Shown here: positions 6,673-15,441 of the stretch, piece by piece
How the letters are laid out: every line of letters begins with the position of its first letter
Numbering within the stretch: the first letter of the stretch is position 1
Source of the DNA: a bacterium
GTDB lineage: Bacteria > Patescibacteriota > CPR2 > UBA1875 > JAJYID01
Assembly: GCA_021794535.1 (NCBI GenBank)
Contig: JAJYQQ010000007.1
Coordinates: 1-40,411, forward strand
Direction: 5' to 3'
Length of the DNA stretch: 40,411 bases
The notes under the pieces: model-generated
Databases searched by the model: none
What the model was told of the DNA's origin: nothing
What the model saw: only the letters and a program-made list of their open reading frames with translations
Program-made: the position numbers and the translations under genes

Positions 6673-7339
6673 TAATTCCGATACAGAGTGTCGGTGACGG
6701 CGTGCCTTTTGTAGAATGAGCCAACGAGTTACCCCGCACTTTTTGTCTAAGCCGTTCCGCGGTGGAGGCGAAGGGAAACCGAGTGTTAATAGCGCGATTT
6801 TAAAAGTGCTGGGTAGACCCGAAACCGGGTGACCTATCCATGGGCAGGCTGAAGCGGCGTTAAACCGTCGTGGAGGGCCGAACCCACTTACGTTGCAATG
6901 TGAGGGGATGACCTGTGGATAGCGGAGAAATTCCAATCGAACCCGGAAATAGCTGGTTCTCTCCGAAATAGCTTTAGGGCTAGCGTCATAAATTCGCTTT
7001 TGGAGGTAGAGCACTGACTGGGCTAGGGGGCATATAGCTTACCAAACCCAAATAAACTCCGAATTCCGAAAGTTTTATTATGGCAGTCAGAACGTGGGGG
7101 CTAAGCTCCACGCTCGAAAGGGAAACAGCCCAGATCGCCATCTAAGGTCCCTAAGTCTATGCTAAGTGGAAAAGGATGTGAGATCGCATAAACAACCAGG
7201 AGGTTGGCTTAGAAGCAGCCATGCCTTTAAAGAGTGCGTAACAGCTCACTGGTCTAATGCGATTTTGCGCCGAAGATATAACGGGGCTAAGCATAGCACC
7301 GAAGATGCGAGTTCGCCGTAGGCGAACACAGAGTAACTA

Positions 7340-7424
7340 AAGAACCAAGGAACGGAAGAACAAAAAGACAAATTCATTTGTTTTAAGTTTTTCAGTTCTT
7401 ATGTTCATCTGTTATTTTGTGCTC
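7340..7424 (+). repeat. AT-rich expansion of 23S near helix 45
   Basis: About 80 extra nt between GCACCGAAGATGCG and GGTAGGAGAGCGTTC, made of AGAACAAAAAGACAAATT and imperfect complements (TTCAGTTCTTATGTTC). No ORF is supported. Confidence 0.6.
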
Positions 7425-7711
7425 GTCTATGGCGAGCGGTAGGAGAGCGTTCCATACTGCAGTGAAGCTGAACTGGAAAGTTTGGTGGAGTGTATGGAAG
7501 TGAGAATGTTGGCATGAGTAACCAAAATCCCTGTGAAAAACAGGGACACCGTAAACCCAAGGTTTCCTGGGCAACGATAATCGTCCCAGGGTTAGTCGGT
7601 CCTAAGCCGAGGCCGAAAGGCGTAGGCGATGGACAACAGGTTGATATTCCTGTACTGCTTATTTTGTTCCCACAAGTGACGCAGGATGGTAGCCGGAGCA
7701 TTTTATGGCTA

Positions 7712-7862
7712 TAGGTGTCTAAGTGTCTAGGTGCTTCGCTTTTGTTTCGCAAGTGAAAAGTTAAAAATGCAAAGTGAAAAGTTGTCGTATTCTTCGGATG
7801 ATTTATAATCGTCGCGAAGCGACTCATAAACTTTCAACTTTTAAATTTGAACTTTAAATTAT
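7712..7862 (+). repeat. AT-rich expansion of 23S domain III (about H58/59)
   Basis: An extra arm carrying AAGTGAAAAGTT repeated (7750-7788) and its complement AACTTTCAACTTTTAAATT (about 7829-7847) in a region that is compact in E. coli. Confidence 0.55.
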
Positions 7863-8340
7863 TTGCGACGCGTAAGCGGAGCATTGAAGCACGAATGAAA
7901 TCTCCGTAAAACGAGAAATTCCGGTAAGCCAAACTGACTAGAAAAGCTTGTGATTAATAGAGATAAGCAACCGTACCGAAAACCAACACAGGTGGGTGGG
8001 TAGAGAATACCAAGGTGCTCGGGAGAACCCTCGTTAAGGAACTCGGCAAAACAGCGGGCGTAACTTCGGGATAAGCCCTGCCTGGGTGTGCCGCTTTGTT
8101 CCTGAGAACGAAATGCATAAAAACAAAAAGTTGAGAAAAGAAGTGAAGACAAGAAACTCGGGAGCATAGCGGCACATCTAGGCCGCAGCGAATGAGTCCA
8201 GGCGACTGTTTATCAAAAACACAGGTCTCTGCTAAATCGTAAGATGAAGTATAGGGGCTGACGCCTGCCCAGTGCTGGAAGGTTAAGTGGATGGGTGCAA
8301 GCTCTGAAATGAAGCCCCAGTAAACGGCGGCCGTAACTAT

Positions 8341-9056
8341 AAAACGGACCATTGTAGTTACGTAAAAAAATCTAACTAAATGCTGGAAAACCCGCTTTGT
8401 TATGGCAGTACTCACCTGTTTTTTTACAGGAAGTGACAATCTGCTTGTAATAATCTTCAAAAAGATTGGCGGACAATCAGCAGGAAAGACTTCTATGAAG
8501 AAAAAAATACCCCCAAAAATTGGTTATTATCTGGCAGGATTTGCAGATGGCGAAGGAAGCTTCAATGTTTCCTTTAGGCCAAGGCCGGATTATAAACACA
8601 GATGGAAAGTATCAGCTTGCTTCAATGTTTCCCAAAAAGATACGGTAATTCTAGCGCTTTATAAAAGATGGCTGGGTTGCGGAACTTTAAGAGGAAGACA
8701 AGATGGAGTGTGGTACTACGAAGTAAATAACTTAAATGCTATTTGCGAAAATGTAATCCCATTTTTTAAAGAATTCGGCTTTTTATCAGCAAAGAAAAAA
8801 AGAGATTTTGCCAAATTCCAACAGATTGTGGATATTATTGTAAGCGGTGAGCATTTGAAAAAAGATGGCGCGCAGAAAATTCTGGAAATCAGAAAAGATA
8901 TGAATGATGGAGGCAAAAGGAAATACTCTCGCAGCCAAATAGAAGAATCCTCAGAGACTATACGTTAGATTCGGATATTACCGGAAAGATATAGTCCGAT
9001 CTCTATGGCAACATAGAGCCCAGATGGGAAATCTCGAAAGAGATTAACAGCAAATG
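8341..9056 (+). ncRNA. Group I intron in 23S after U1917 (helix 69), with a LAGLIDADG gene
   Basis: Exons read GGCCGTAACTAT | AACGGTCCTAAGG, so the intron sits after the position equivalent to E. coli U1917. The internal guide GTAGTTAC (8354-8361) pairs with the 5' exon GTAACTAT, leaving the U-G wobble at the splice site, and the intron ends in G (9056). Core elements follow consensus: P AAATGCTGGAAAA (8378-8390), Q AATCAGCAGG (8475-8484), R TCAGAGACTA (8951-8960), S AAGATATAGTCC (8986-8997). The endonuclease gene lies between Q and R. The length is 716 nt. From memory, a group I intron at L1917 is known in Coxiella. Confidence 0.93.
8495..8968 (+). CDS. LAGLIDADG homing endonuclease of the L1917 intron
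   Basis: 157 residues with one LAGLIDADG motif (YYLAGFADGEGSF, residues 11-23; catalytic-type acid D18), so it should act as a homodimer like I-CreI. The ATG at 8495 follows AGGAAAG (8482-8488), which overlaps the ribozyme Q strand. A longer reading from 8402 would run through the P and Q elements. The last codons (SSETIR and stop) overlap the R element. The expected target is the intronless 23S sequence around TAACTATAACGGTCC, close to the I-CeuI recognition region, but specificity is inferred only from location. Confidence 0.93.
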   Translation: MKKKIPPKIGYYLAGFADGEGSFNVSFRPRPDYKHRWKVSACFNVSQKDTVILALYKRWLGCGTLRGRQDGVWYYEVNNLNAICENVIPFFKEFGFLSAKKKRDFAKFQQIVDIIVSGEHLKKDGAQKILEIRKDMNDGGKRKYSRSQIEESSETIR

Positions 9057-9109
<53 letters not shown>

Positions 9110-9351
9110 TGGCGGAACGGTCTGGACACTGTCTCAACGAGGGACCCGGTGAAATTGCAATAGCGGTAAAGATGCCGTTTACCCGCGACAAGACGGAAAG
9201 ACCCCGTGGAGCTTTACTACAGCTTGGCATTGGATTAGGGTCTTGCATGTGTAGGATAGGTGGGAGACTTTGAAGCTCGGACGCTAGTTCGGGTGGAGTC
9301 ATCCTTGAAATACCACCCTTGTAAGGTTTTGATTCTAACCGACGCCACAAA

Positions 9352-9530
9352 TTGGATACAATTTGGGGAAATTTTAAGCACTAAATCCGAAATACTAAAC
9401 AAATTCAAAATTCAAAAATTTCAAACAAAAAAAGAAATTAGAATATTTGAATTTAAATATTAGATATTGTTTAGGGTTTCGATATTAGAATTTAGGATTT
9501 GACCCAGAAATTGTAAACAATTTCTGGCGC
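9352..9530 (+). repeat. AT-rich expansion of 23S helix 79
   Basis: About 140 extra nt lie between the GATTCTAACC segment and the CGGAACAGTGTCTGGTGGG block. It contains TTCAAAATTCAAAAATTTC-like words, then a perfect hairpin CCAGAAATTG / CAATTTCTGG (9504-9527). The style is the same as the intergenic AT-rich repeats. Confidence 0.7.
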
Positions 9531-9546
9531 CGGAACAGTGTCTGGT

Positions 9547-9579
<33 letters not shown>

Positions 9580-9799
9580 AGTAACGGAGGCGTTCAAAGG
9601 TGGGCTAGGTCTGGATGGAAATCAGACTGATAGTGCAAACGCATAAGCCCGCTTGACTGCAAGACTTACAAGTCGCGCAGAGACGAAAGTCGGAGTTAGT
9701 GATCTTTTGTGTGCACGTGGGTGCCACATTGCTTAACGGACAAAAGCTACCCCGGGGATAACAGGCTTATAGGATCCAAGAGTCCACATCGACGATCCT

Positions 9800-9836
<37 letters not shown>

Positions 9837-9870
9837 GTGAAGCAGCTCCCAAGGGTTTGGCTGTTCGCCA

Positions 9871-9903
<33 letters not shown>

Positions 9904-10690
9904 AAACTACATTGCGTTCTATCACAGTAATGTGATAAAATAAATTTGGCTCATATCGGTGAAACCCTCCTTGTTCATCCGAACGAACAAAAGGGCAATG
10001 CCGAGGGAAGACGAATTTTATGCAAAAAGAACTTCTTAGTTATATTGCCGGTTTTCTTGATGGAGATGGCTGTGTCATGGCGCAGCTTGTTCATCGCAAG
10101 GATTATCGGCTGGGATACCAAATACGGCTTAGCATTGTTTTTTATCAGAAGGAACAGAATGTTCAATTTCTGGAATGGTTAAAAACGAAGCTAGTTTATG
10201 GGTATATCAGAAGAAGAAATGATGGTATGGCAGAGTATACAATTGTTGGAGCGGATTATACGGCGAAAATACTAAAAAAATTACTTCCATACCTCAGACT
10301 AAAAAGAAAACTTGCGGAAATCGTTTTGGAAATATCCAAAATGCCCAAGAAAATAACACCCGAAGATCTTCTAAAGTATTCTGAGCTGGTCGATTTGACA
10401 GCGAAATATACTTATTCAAAGAAAAGAACGAATACAAAAAGTGTTGTAGAGGATTACTTTAAGAAGCATAAAATTTTGTCCCCGTAACGACTGATTCCTG
10501 GAATTTTTTCAGTAACTAAGGATGAGATAGTGTGTTCCTATCCTAACTAGGATATAAATTATAACCATTATCATACGCCAACGCCTACTCTTCGAAACAT
10601 TCGGAGGTATGAGGATGAAGGTATAGTCTATGCCGCAGGAAACTGCGGGTAAAATCTCGAGAGAAAAGCTGTTCTCTCAAGACAATCATG
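9904..10690 (+). ncRNA. Group I intron in 23S after U2593, with an I-CreI-like gene
   Basis: Exons read GGGTTCAGAACGT | CGTGAGACAGTTCGG, the site of the Chlamydomonas reinhardtii chloroplast LSU intron (E. coli 2593). The guide GCGTTCT (9914-9920) pairs with exon AGAACGT, giving U-G at the splice site, and the last base is G. Q is AATGCCGAGG (9997-10006), R is TAACGACTG (10485-10493) and S is AAGGTATAGTC (10618-10628); R GACTG and S TAGTC pair. The P element is less clear. The length is 787 nt. Confidence 0.9.
10020..10487 (+). CDS. I-CreI-like LAGLIDADG homing endonuclease of the L2593 intron
   Basis: 155 residues, collinear with I-CreI over nearly the whole length (163 aa in I-CreI, from memory). 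The motif SYIAGFLDGDGCVMAQ carries D14, equivalent to I-CreI D20. Residues equivalent to Q26, Y33, Q38, Q47, R68, R70 and K98 appear retained, while K28 and Q44 positions are Val. Retained contacts and the same insertion site suggest the same 23S target (AACGTCGTGAGACAG). GAGGGA (10003-10008), overlapping the Q strand, serves as Shine-Dalgarno, and the TAA stop (10485-10487) lies in R. Confidence 0.96.
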   Translation: MQKELLSYIAGFLDGDGCVMAQLVHRKDYRLGYQIRLSIVFYQKEQNVQFLEWLKTKLVYGYIRRRNDGMAEYTIVGADYTAKILKKLLPYLRLKRKLAEIVLEISKMPKKITPEDLLKYSELVDLTAKYTYSKKRTNTKSVVEDYFKKHKILSP

Positions 10691-10739
10691 CGTGAGACAG
10701 TTCGGTCCCTATCTGTCGTGGGCGTTGAAACTTGAGGAG

Positions 10740-10772
<33 letters not shown>

Positions 10773-11167
10773 CAACCTATGGTGTGCCAGTTGTTCTGCC
10801 AAGAGCATCGCTGGGTAGCTATGTTGGGAATGGATAAGCGCTGAAAGCATATAAGCGCGAAGCCAACTTCAAGATTAGGTTTCTTAGATCCCTTATAGAC
10901 TATGAGGTTGATAGGCTCTAGGTGTAAGTGCGGTAACGCATTCAGCTGAGGAGTACTAATAGATCAATGACTTAATGATTCGCTTTGCGAATACTTGAGA
11001 CGAAATAACCGAATAACAGAAAAACAAAATGACTTAGGTTGTTATGTTTCTAAGTTCTTTAGTTGTTTTGTTCTTAAGTAATCGCTGAAAGCGATTTAAC
11101 CAGTAATCAATAATTGGATTTACCCAGTTATTTGTTAGTTTCGCATTTTGAATTGTGAATTAACGGC

Positions 11168-11496
<329 letters not shown>

Positions 11497-11517
11497 TGAA
11501 ATTGAAGAACAGGCTTT

Positions 11518-11553
11518 AAAAGGCACATTAAATTTATATTTAGTGTGCCTTTT
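11518..11553 (+). terminator. Terminator of the 23S-5S unit
   Basis: AAAAGGCACA-T-TAAAT, a short loop, ATTTA-G-TGTGCCTTTT, followed by ATATT. A long stem with A-run and T-run. Confidence 0.85.
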
Positions 11554-11576
11554 ATATTGTTATGAGTGATTTTTGG

Positions 11577-11611
11577 AAAAGAAAAGGCGCGGAGCGAGAT
11601 GGCTCCGCGCC
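11577..11611 (-). terminator. Terminator of the minus-strand DGQHR-like gene
   Basis: On the minus strand GGCGCGGAGC, a six-base loop, GCTCCGCGCC, then TTTTCTTTTCC. A GC-rich 10-bp stem. Confidence 0.85.
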
Positions 11612-11635
11612 GTGCAGGCACTTATTTGCGGGCTT

Positions 11636-12670
11636 TTAGGACGGGATTTCTACAGCCTTTGTTCTGGGCTGCAATTTCCTTGTCCTTTTACCGCTGTTGA
11701 TATGATCGACGATCAGGTTATAAAGTATCTCCTTGGCTTTCCCTGTCGCAGAGCAGAGATTTGCTACATACGGGTCGGAAGAGACAGGAAATAACTTTAT
11801 TTTTCGGATGAGCGAGGCTTCGATGAAAAGCCGGTTTTCCTTCCAGAAATTCGTGTGGTTGGAAAAAACGGTAGCAAGCACCATCAAAAACGATGACCGC
11901 ATATATGGCGCACCGGCTGAGTAGGTAATGCACCGTATTCCCCAGCATTGATCGACAATCTGGAAGAATGTCTTCACGTTTTCACGCAAGATGTTTCTCC
12001 CTGTCCTGACCATGATCTTCTGAACACCGGCGCCCAGTTCGTCGATATGGCTGGATTTACCCGGACCGATATGAGCATGAAGCGCCCCGGTGACCTTTAA
12101 AAAAGTCACGGCCGAAATGAGCTCTGATCGTCTCATTCGTTGTTGCCAGCTCACCCTGTTATTCATGACAAAGGCTTTGTCTTGACACAGGCGATAGAAA
12201 AGATTAATCACCTCAAAATCATGACGCATGTTACGAAGCAAAACGTTTGATGAAAGTTTTGTCCGGTCAGCGTTCAGGATCTTGAAGCGGTTTCTTTCCC
12301 ACCTTTCGTTGGTGCCGAAGTGGACGGTAGCCCCCAATCTGGGAAGTCTTTCGCCATTTTCCTGTATTATCTGTCTTGCGGCAGTGACTCGCTGAAGACC
12401 GTCAATGATGAATACAGGATCATGTAGATAGAAGCTTTCGCCTCTTTCCATGTACTTTTCTCCTCGCATTCCGAGGTCTATGTCGGGGATCGAGCCGTTA
12501 TTAAATCCAGCGACAATTGAGCCGATTGTTGAGAGGGGAAGCACTTCTCTCTGGTAATCTGCTACCTTGAGAAGGGGAAGAGAATCGGGATCGATCCTCC
12601 CCCGCAAGATGATTTCTCCTTCAAGAGTCTCATCAAGCGCGGCATGATTCATTTTGATGCTCTCTGTCAT
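11636..12670 (-). CDS. DGQHR/ParB-like domain protein
   Basis: 344 residues from the ATG at 12670, preceded by AAGGAGGGTG. A longer reading from 12754 would begin inside the -10 box. The sequence FIIDGLQRVTAARQ (residues 87-100) is a DGQHR-type motif, and RFKILNADRTKLSSN (128-142) fits the second conserved segment of that fold, seen in DndB, DUF262 and ParB-like proteins that bind nucleotides or DNA. The rest is unrecognised. The gene faces the rRNA locus tail to tail and has higher GC content than its neighbours, with its own promoter and terminator, which suggests acquisition by transfer. A role in DNA modification or defence is only a guess. Confidence 0.8.
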   Translation of the reverse strand: MTESIKMNHAALDETLEGEIILRGRIDPDSLPLLKVADYQREVLPLSTIGSIVAGFNNGSIPDIDLGMRGEKYMERGESFYLHDPVFIIDGLQRVTAARQIIQENGERLPRLGATVHFGTNERWERNRFKILNADRTKLSSNVLLRNMRHDFEVINLFYRLCQDKAFVMNNRVSWQQRMRRSELISAVTFLKVTGALHAHIGPGKSSHIDELGAGVQKIMVRTGRNILRENVKTFFQIVDQCWGIRCITYSAGAPYMRSSFLMVLATVFSNHTNFWKENRLFIEASLIRKIKLFPVSSDPYVANLCSATGKAKEILYNLIVDHINSGKRTRKLQPRTKAVEIPS

Positions 12671-13011
12671 AGAGCACCCTCCTTTAGATAGTGGGTCTAG
12701 CTCCCTTAGGATAGCGACCCTTTTCAAAGTGCCTGCTATTATATTATAACACAAACTTAATCATGTTGGAAGGTTTTTCGCGACTCCAATTGACCCTTAA
12801 ACATTCCAAAATTTTTGGAATGTTTCTATCTGCTTGGTTTTACGACGGGTTTTCAGCCCATTCTCAGCTCACGTAGTTAGTATTTATAAATAATCCACAA
12901 AATTCTTCGCTTAAATTTTTGGTTTTGACTAATGTTTGGATGCTTCCTTTAGAATACTATGGGGCAAGATAAAGCGGGAGTTTTATTAATAAAAGAAGGG
13001 AGATGATTATT
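12671..13011. other. Intergenic region between divergent genes
   Basis: No gene is seen. It contains the minus promoter above and a symmetric hairpin AAACATTCCA / TGGAATGTTT (12799-12825), which could end transcription in either direction. A loose promoter for the KGG gene also lies here: TTGACT (12925-12930), 19 bases, TAGAAT (12950-12955). Confidence 0.5.
12743..12771 (-). promoter_or_regulatory. Promoter of the DGQHR-like gene
   Basis: On the minus strand TTCCAA, 17 bases, TATAAT (12748-12743). The leader of about 65 nt contains a small dyad, GGGTC with GACCC, before the Shine-Dalgarno. Confidence 0.6.
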
Positions 13012-13209
13012 ATGGCAGGTACAAAAAAGGGCGGAGTACAAGCCGCAAAGACCAATAAAGCCAGATACGGCAGAGATTTCTATGAGAAGATCGGCCGCAT
13101 CGGCGGCAGACGCGGTACAACCGGCGGGTTTGCCGCAAACCCGGAACTTGCGAAAGAGGCCGGCAGAAAAGGCGGCAAGGCGAGCGCGGCGAAAAGAAAG
13201 AAGCAATAG
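13012..13209 (+). CDS. KGG-repeat stress protein (YciG/con-10-like)
   Basis: 65 residues, rich in Gly, Lys, Arg and Ala. KGG-type repeats are visible: KKGGVQAA, RIGGRRG and RKGGKASAAK, with the typical FAANPELAKEAGRKGG stretch. Proteins with this motif are small, hydrophilic and usually induced in stress or stationary phase. The ATG at 13012 is preferred to 13003 because the AAGGGAG Shine-Dalgarno lies 9 bases before it. The molecular role is unknown. Confidence 0.9.
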   Translation: MAGTKKGGVQAAKTNKARYGRDFYEKIGRIGGRRGTTGGFAANPELAKEAGRKGGKASAAKRKKQ

Positions 13210-13296
13210 GGCTACTGATTACTAATCTTAAACGAATCTACGAATTGTACAAATGTATTATTCACAAGGAAATTCGTAATTCAGGATAAGGAAAAA

Positions 13297-13461
13297 ATGG
13301 GCAAAACTTTTAGATCGGGAGAGAGGACGGGGGCAAAAATTAAAAAAAATTCCGGAAAGTTTCCGGAGCTCATTTCTCCCAGAACTTTTTACAACAAACT
13401 AAATATGAAAGATATAAGGCCAAAGCGCTTATCCCAAAAGGGTAGAACCACCTATAAGTAG
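13297..13461 (+). CDS. Small basic protein, 54 residues, hypothetical
   Basis: ATG at 13297 with AAGGA a few bases upstream, open to TAG at 13459-13461. The product starts MGKTFRSGERTGAKIKKNSG and ends RLSQKGRTTYK. It is strongly basic, with no membrane segment. It follows the KGG gene in the same direction and ends in a hairpin shared with the convergent metallopeptidase gene. No family is recognised. The ribosome-binding site and codon pattern favour a real gene. Confidence 0.6.
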   Translation: MGKTFRSGERTGAKIKKNSGKFPELISPRTFYNKLNMKDIRPKRLSQKGRTTYK

Positions 13462-13480
13462 CGGAAAGTGCTACTTATAG
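13452..13480. terminator. Hairpin between convergent genes
   Basis: CTATAAGTAGC (13452-13462) and GCTACTTATAG (13470-13480), perfect 11-bp stem with a 7-base loop. No clear U-run. Confidence 0.5.
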
Positions 13481-14022
13481 AAGAAACAAGAGACAAGGAA
13501 TAGGAGGCAGGGAACAAGTTGTCTGTGTTTTTGGGATTTAATTATGGCTTGTGTCTTATCACTAGTATCTTGTAGCTTTGAAATTATCTTTTTTCGGACA
13601 CGCCGGTCTTTTCTTTCATTTACCTCCCAGTAGCAGTCGCACACAAAGCAGCCGAAAGTATTGTCACTTCTTTGAAGGGAATAAGTGCCGCACCTGGGGC
13701 AGCTCGCTCTTTTTGACAGCCACTGGTCATAACTTTTCAGGCATTCCTCAATGTGGTCTTCGTCGATATTTAGCCCATAGTCCTTTGCCAGCCTTCTGGT
13801 TTCCTCCCAGGCTTCGTGCTCGAGATCCAGGAGCTCAATATCATATTTATAAGTAAAATGCCCAAGTTTCATGTGGGCTATTTCATGCAAAAGCGCCAGC
13901 TTTCCTTCCTCGCGGCTCAACTCTTCCGGAATGTATGTGATAGTCTGCGTCCTGGCGTTAAATGAAAAAACACCGCCCGCTTGGCAGTTGTAATTTCCTA
14001 GAATTTCCTGGATTTTTTTCAT
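13471..14022 (-). CDS. HEXXH zinc metallopeptidase-like protein with a zinc ribbon
   Basis: 183 residues from the ATG at 14022 (AGGA upstream); the further 7 codons to a TTG are not needed. LLHEIAHMKLGH (about residues 45-56) is a gluzincin/ImmA-like HEXXH motif, with a Glu-rich helix (LEHEAWEETRRLAKDYG) that may supply the third zinc ligand. A zinc ribbon CPRCG...CFVCDC follows at about 107-126. The C-terminus (PCLLFLVSCFFYK) is encoded by a run of the GAAACAAG/AACAAG microsatellite on the other strand and looks like a repeat-derived extension. Family assignment is by motif. Confidence 0.82.
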   Translation of the reverse strand: MKKIQEILGNYNCQAGGVFSFNARTQTITYIPEELSREEGKLALLHEIAHMKLGHFTYKYDIELLDLEHEAWEETRRLAKDYGLNIDEDHIEECLKSYDQWLSKRASCPRCGTYSLQRSDNTFGCFVCDCYWEVNERKDRRVRKKIISKLQDTSDKTQAIIKSQKHRQLVPCLLFLVSCFFYK

Positions 14023-14337
14023 GTATCCTATTTTATCTCTCAAGTTATCCCCATGTAAAGCATATCCATTTTGTCATTCCCGCACTGAATTAAATTCAGC
14101 ATAAACTCCGGCGGGAATCTAGCCCTAATTAAAAATTTCCAATCTCCCTGCCTCGCCGGCAGGCAGGTAATCAAATCCTAGATTCTTAAATTACAAAAAA
14201 TGTGAGAACGGGGACATTCCTTGTTTCCGTATTTTGCGGGGTGGTGAAAATCAGGGACATTCCTTGCTTTTGCATTTTGCAAGGTGTGTCCCTGTGTTTT
14301 GTTTTTCACTAGTTCTTGGTTATGATAAACTTTAAAT
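14023..14337. repeat. Repeat-filled intergenic region
   Basis: No gene. In order: a TCATTCC-type palindrome (14072-14125; TGTCATTCCCGC with GCGGGAATCT), a short AAAAATTTCCAATC piece, and the palindrome CCTGCCTCGCCGGCAGGCAG (14147-14166). Two tandem copies of a hairpin element then follow (14185-14308; words GGGGACATTCCTTG, GCATTTTGCAAGG, GTGTCCCTGTG). A promoter-like TATGAT (14321-14326) precedes the next gene. Confidence 0.65.
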
Positions 14338-14949
14338 ATGAAAAGAGGTCAAGAGAAAAGAGCCATCGACGTTGTCCTGATTCCGCCCGATGAAGTTATT
14401 GAAAAACTGATTAGTATCAACCGGCAGGCGGGGGAAGATGTCTGGGGACCGCTCGGGCAGGATGATTATATTCCCCACATTTCTTTGGCAATGGGCTGTG
14501 TGAAGGAGAGTGAATTGGCAGCGGTCCGAGAAATTGTTGAGAAAGTGGCAGGAAAGTTCGGTTCGATTTCGATCGTGCTAGACAAGCTCTACTTTGCCGA
14601 CAAACCCGGCGGCGATAGAAACTATGCTATTGGCGCAAAGAAATCCCTGCTGTTACAGGAATTGCACGAGAGTATGATGAAGGCACTCCAGAATTACCTT
14701 TATTATGATTGTGCGAAAGAGATGCTTTTCCGAGAACCGGGGCAAGGCGTAACCGAACCGAATTACATAAATAAATTTCTCTCCTCACATAGTTTTGAAA
14801 ATTTCGATCCGCACATAACTACGAGAGCCAAGGTTGATGTTGGCAAGGATGATTTGCCAATGGCGTTTGCTGCAGACCGGATAGCCGTTTGGCATATCGG
14901 CACTATGACGACTTGCAGAAAAGTGCTTTTTGAAACAAAATTAATCTAA
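14338..14949 (+). CDS. 2H phosphoesterase (2'-5' RNA ligase/CPDase-like)
   Basis: 203 residues with the two H-x-S/T motifs that define the 2H superfamily: PHISL (H47, S49) and DPHITT (H159, T161). The spacing fits the pseudo-symmetric two-lobe fold of LigT/ThpR-type enzymes, which open or join 2',3'-cyclic or 2'-5' phosphate bonds in RNA. A TATGAT box lies only about 11 bases before the ATG and there is no Shine-Dalgarno, so the mRNA is probably leaderless. The next gene starts one base after its stop. Confidence 0.88.
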   Translation: MKRGQEKRAIDVVLIPPDEVIEKLISINRQAGEDVWGPLGQDDYIPHISLAMGCVKESELAAVREIVEKVAGKFGSISIVLDKLYFADKPGGDRNYAIGAKKSLLLQELHESMMKALQNYLYYDCAKEMLFREPGQGVTEPNYINKFLSSHSFENFDPHITTRAKVDVGKDDLPMAFAADRIAVWHIGTMTTCRKVLFETKLI

Positions 14950-14950
14950 T

Positions 14951-15283
14951 ATGGGATACCGATATACATACATTTTGATGGCGCTAATCTTCTTCGCTGT
15001 TTGGCTGGCGCTCTACATTTTGAGAAAAGATAACAGGCGGGAAATGATTGTAATGTCTCTGATTTTCGGATTTATAGGGCCTTTTGCGGACATCCTTTAC
15101 ACAAAGGATTGGTGGCAGTCACTGACTCCCGGTTAGGTTCAGGCTTTTTGGTTTTTTAGAAATGTTCCGCATCTGGTTATTTTAAATATTCCCGTTGATG
15201 ATATGATTTGGTATTTCCTGGCGGGTTTATTTATCGGTCCGCTTTATGAATATTGGAAAGAAGGAACACTAATAAAAGCCTAA
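14951..15283 (+). pseudogene. Broken membrane protein gene (lycopene-cyclase-domain-like)
   Basis: An ATG one base after the 2H gene opens 61 codons with two hydrophobic helices and GFIGPFADILYTKDWWQSLTPG (14951-15133), then TAG (15134-15136). The same frame stays open past the stop for another 48 codons (AFWFFRNVPHL..., IPVDDMIWYFLAGLF, IGPLYEYWKEGTLIKA) to TAA at 15281. The two halves look like the ends of a longer membrane protein; repeated GPxxxxxY/W elements resemble lycopene cyclase-domain proteins. The middle appears lost as well, so this is most likely a decayed gene, though the first 61 codons could still be expressed. Confidence 0.65.
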
Positions 15284-15299
15284 CACTTTCATTGTTACC

Positions 15300-15330
15300 A
15301 ACAAATCCGACACCTGGTGTGGGATTTGTT
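15300..15330 (+). terminator. Terminator-like hairpin
   Basis: AACAAATCC (15300-15308) and GGATTTGTT (15322-15330) flank ACACC/GGTGT. It shares the core ACACCTGGTGTGGGAT with the hairpin at 15675. Confidence 0.6.
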
Positions 15331-15410
15331 CTTAAATTACAAAAAATATGGGAATGGGGATATTCCTTGCTTTCGCATTTTGCAAGGCGTGTCCCCGTGT
15401 TTTGTTTTTC
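15331..15410. repeat. GGGGA-hairpin repeat, third copy
   Basis: CTTAAATTACAAAAAATATG then GGGGATATTCCTTGC and GCAAGGCGTGTCCCC, ending GTGTTTTGTTTTTCA. It is nearly the same as the tandem copies at 14185-14308, and both copies end just before a promoter and a short gene. Confidence 0.75.
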
Positions 15411-15429
15411 ATTCAGATCAAATCCGTGC

Positions 15430-15435
15430 TATACT
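15430..15435 (+). promoter_or_regulatory. -10 box for a probably leaderless transcript
   Basis: TATACT (15430-15435) ends 6 bases before the ATG at 15442. A -35-like TTCATT or TTTTCA is supplied by the end of the repeat. Confidence 0.5.
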
Positions 15436-15441
15436 GAATTT

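Noticed and set aside
8402-8494. Longer start for the L1917 intron endonuclease
   Set aside because: It would translate through the P and Q elements; the ATG at 8495 has a good Shine-Dalgarno and starts the domain properly.
14951-15283. TAG recoding as an amino acid
   Set aside because: Several intact genes in the window end at TAG with a terminator or another gene directly behind, so TAG acts as a stop.
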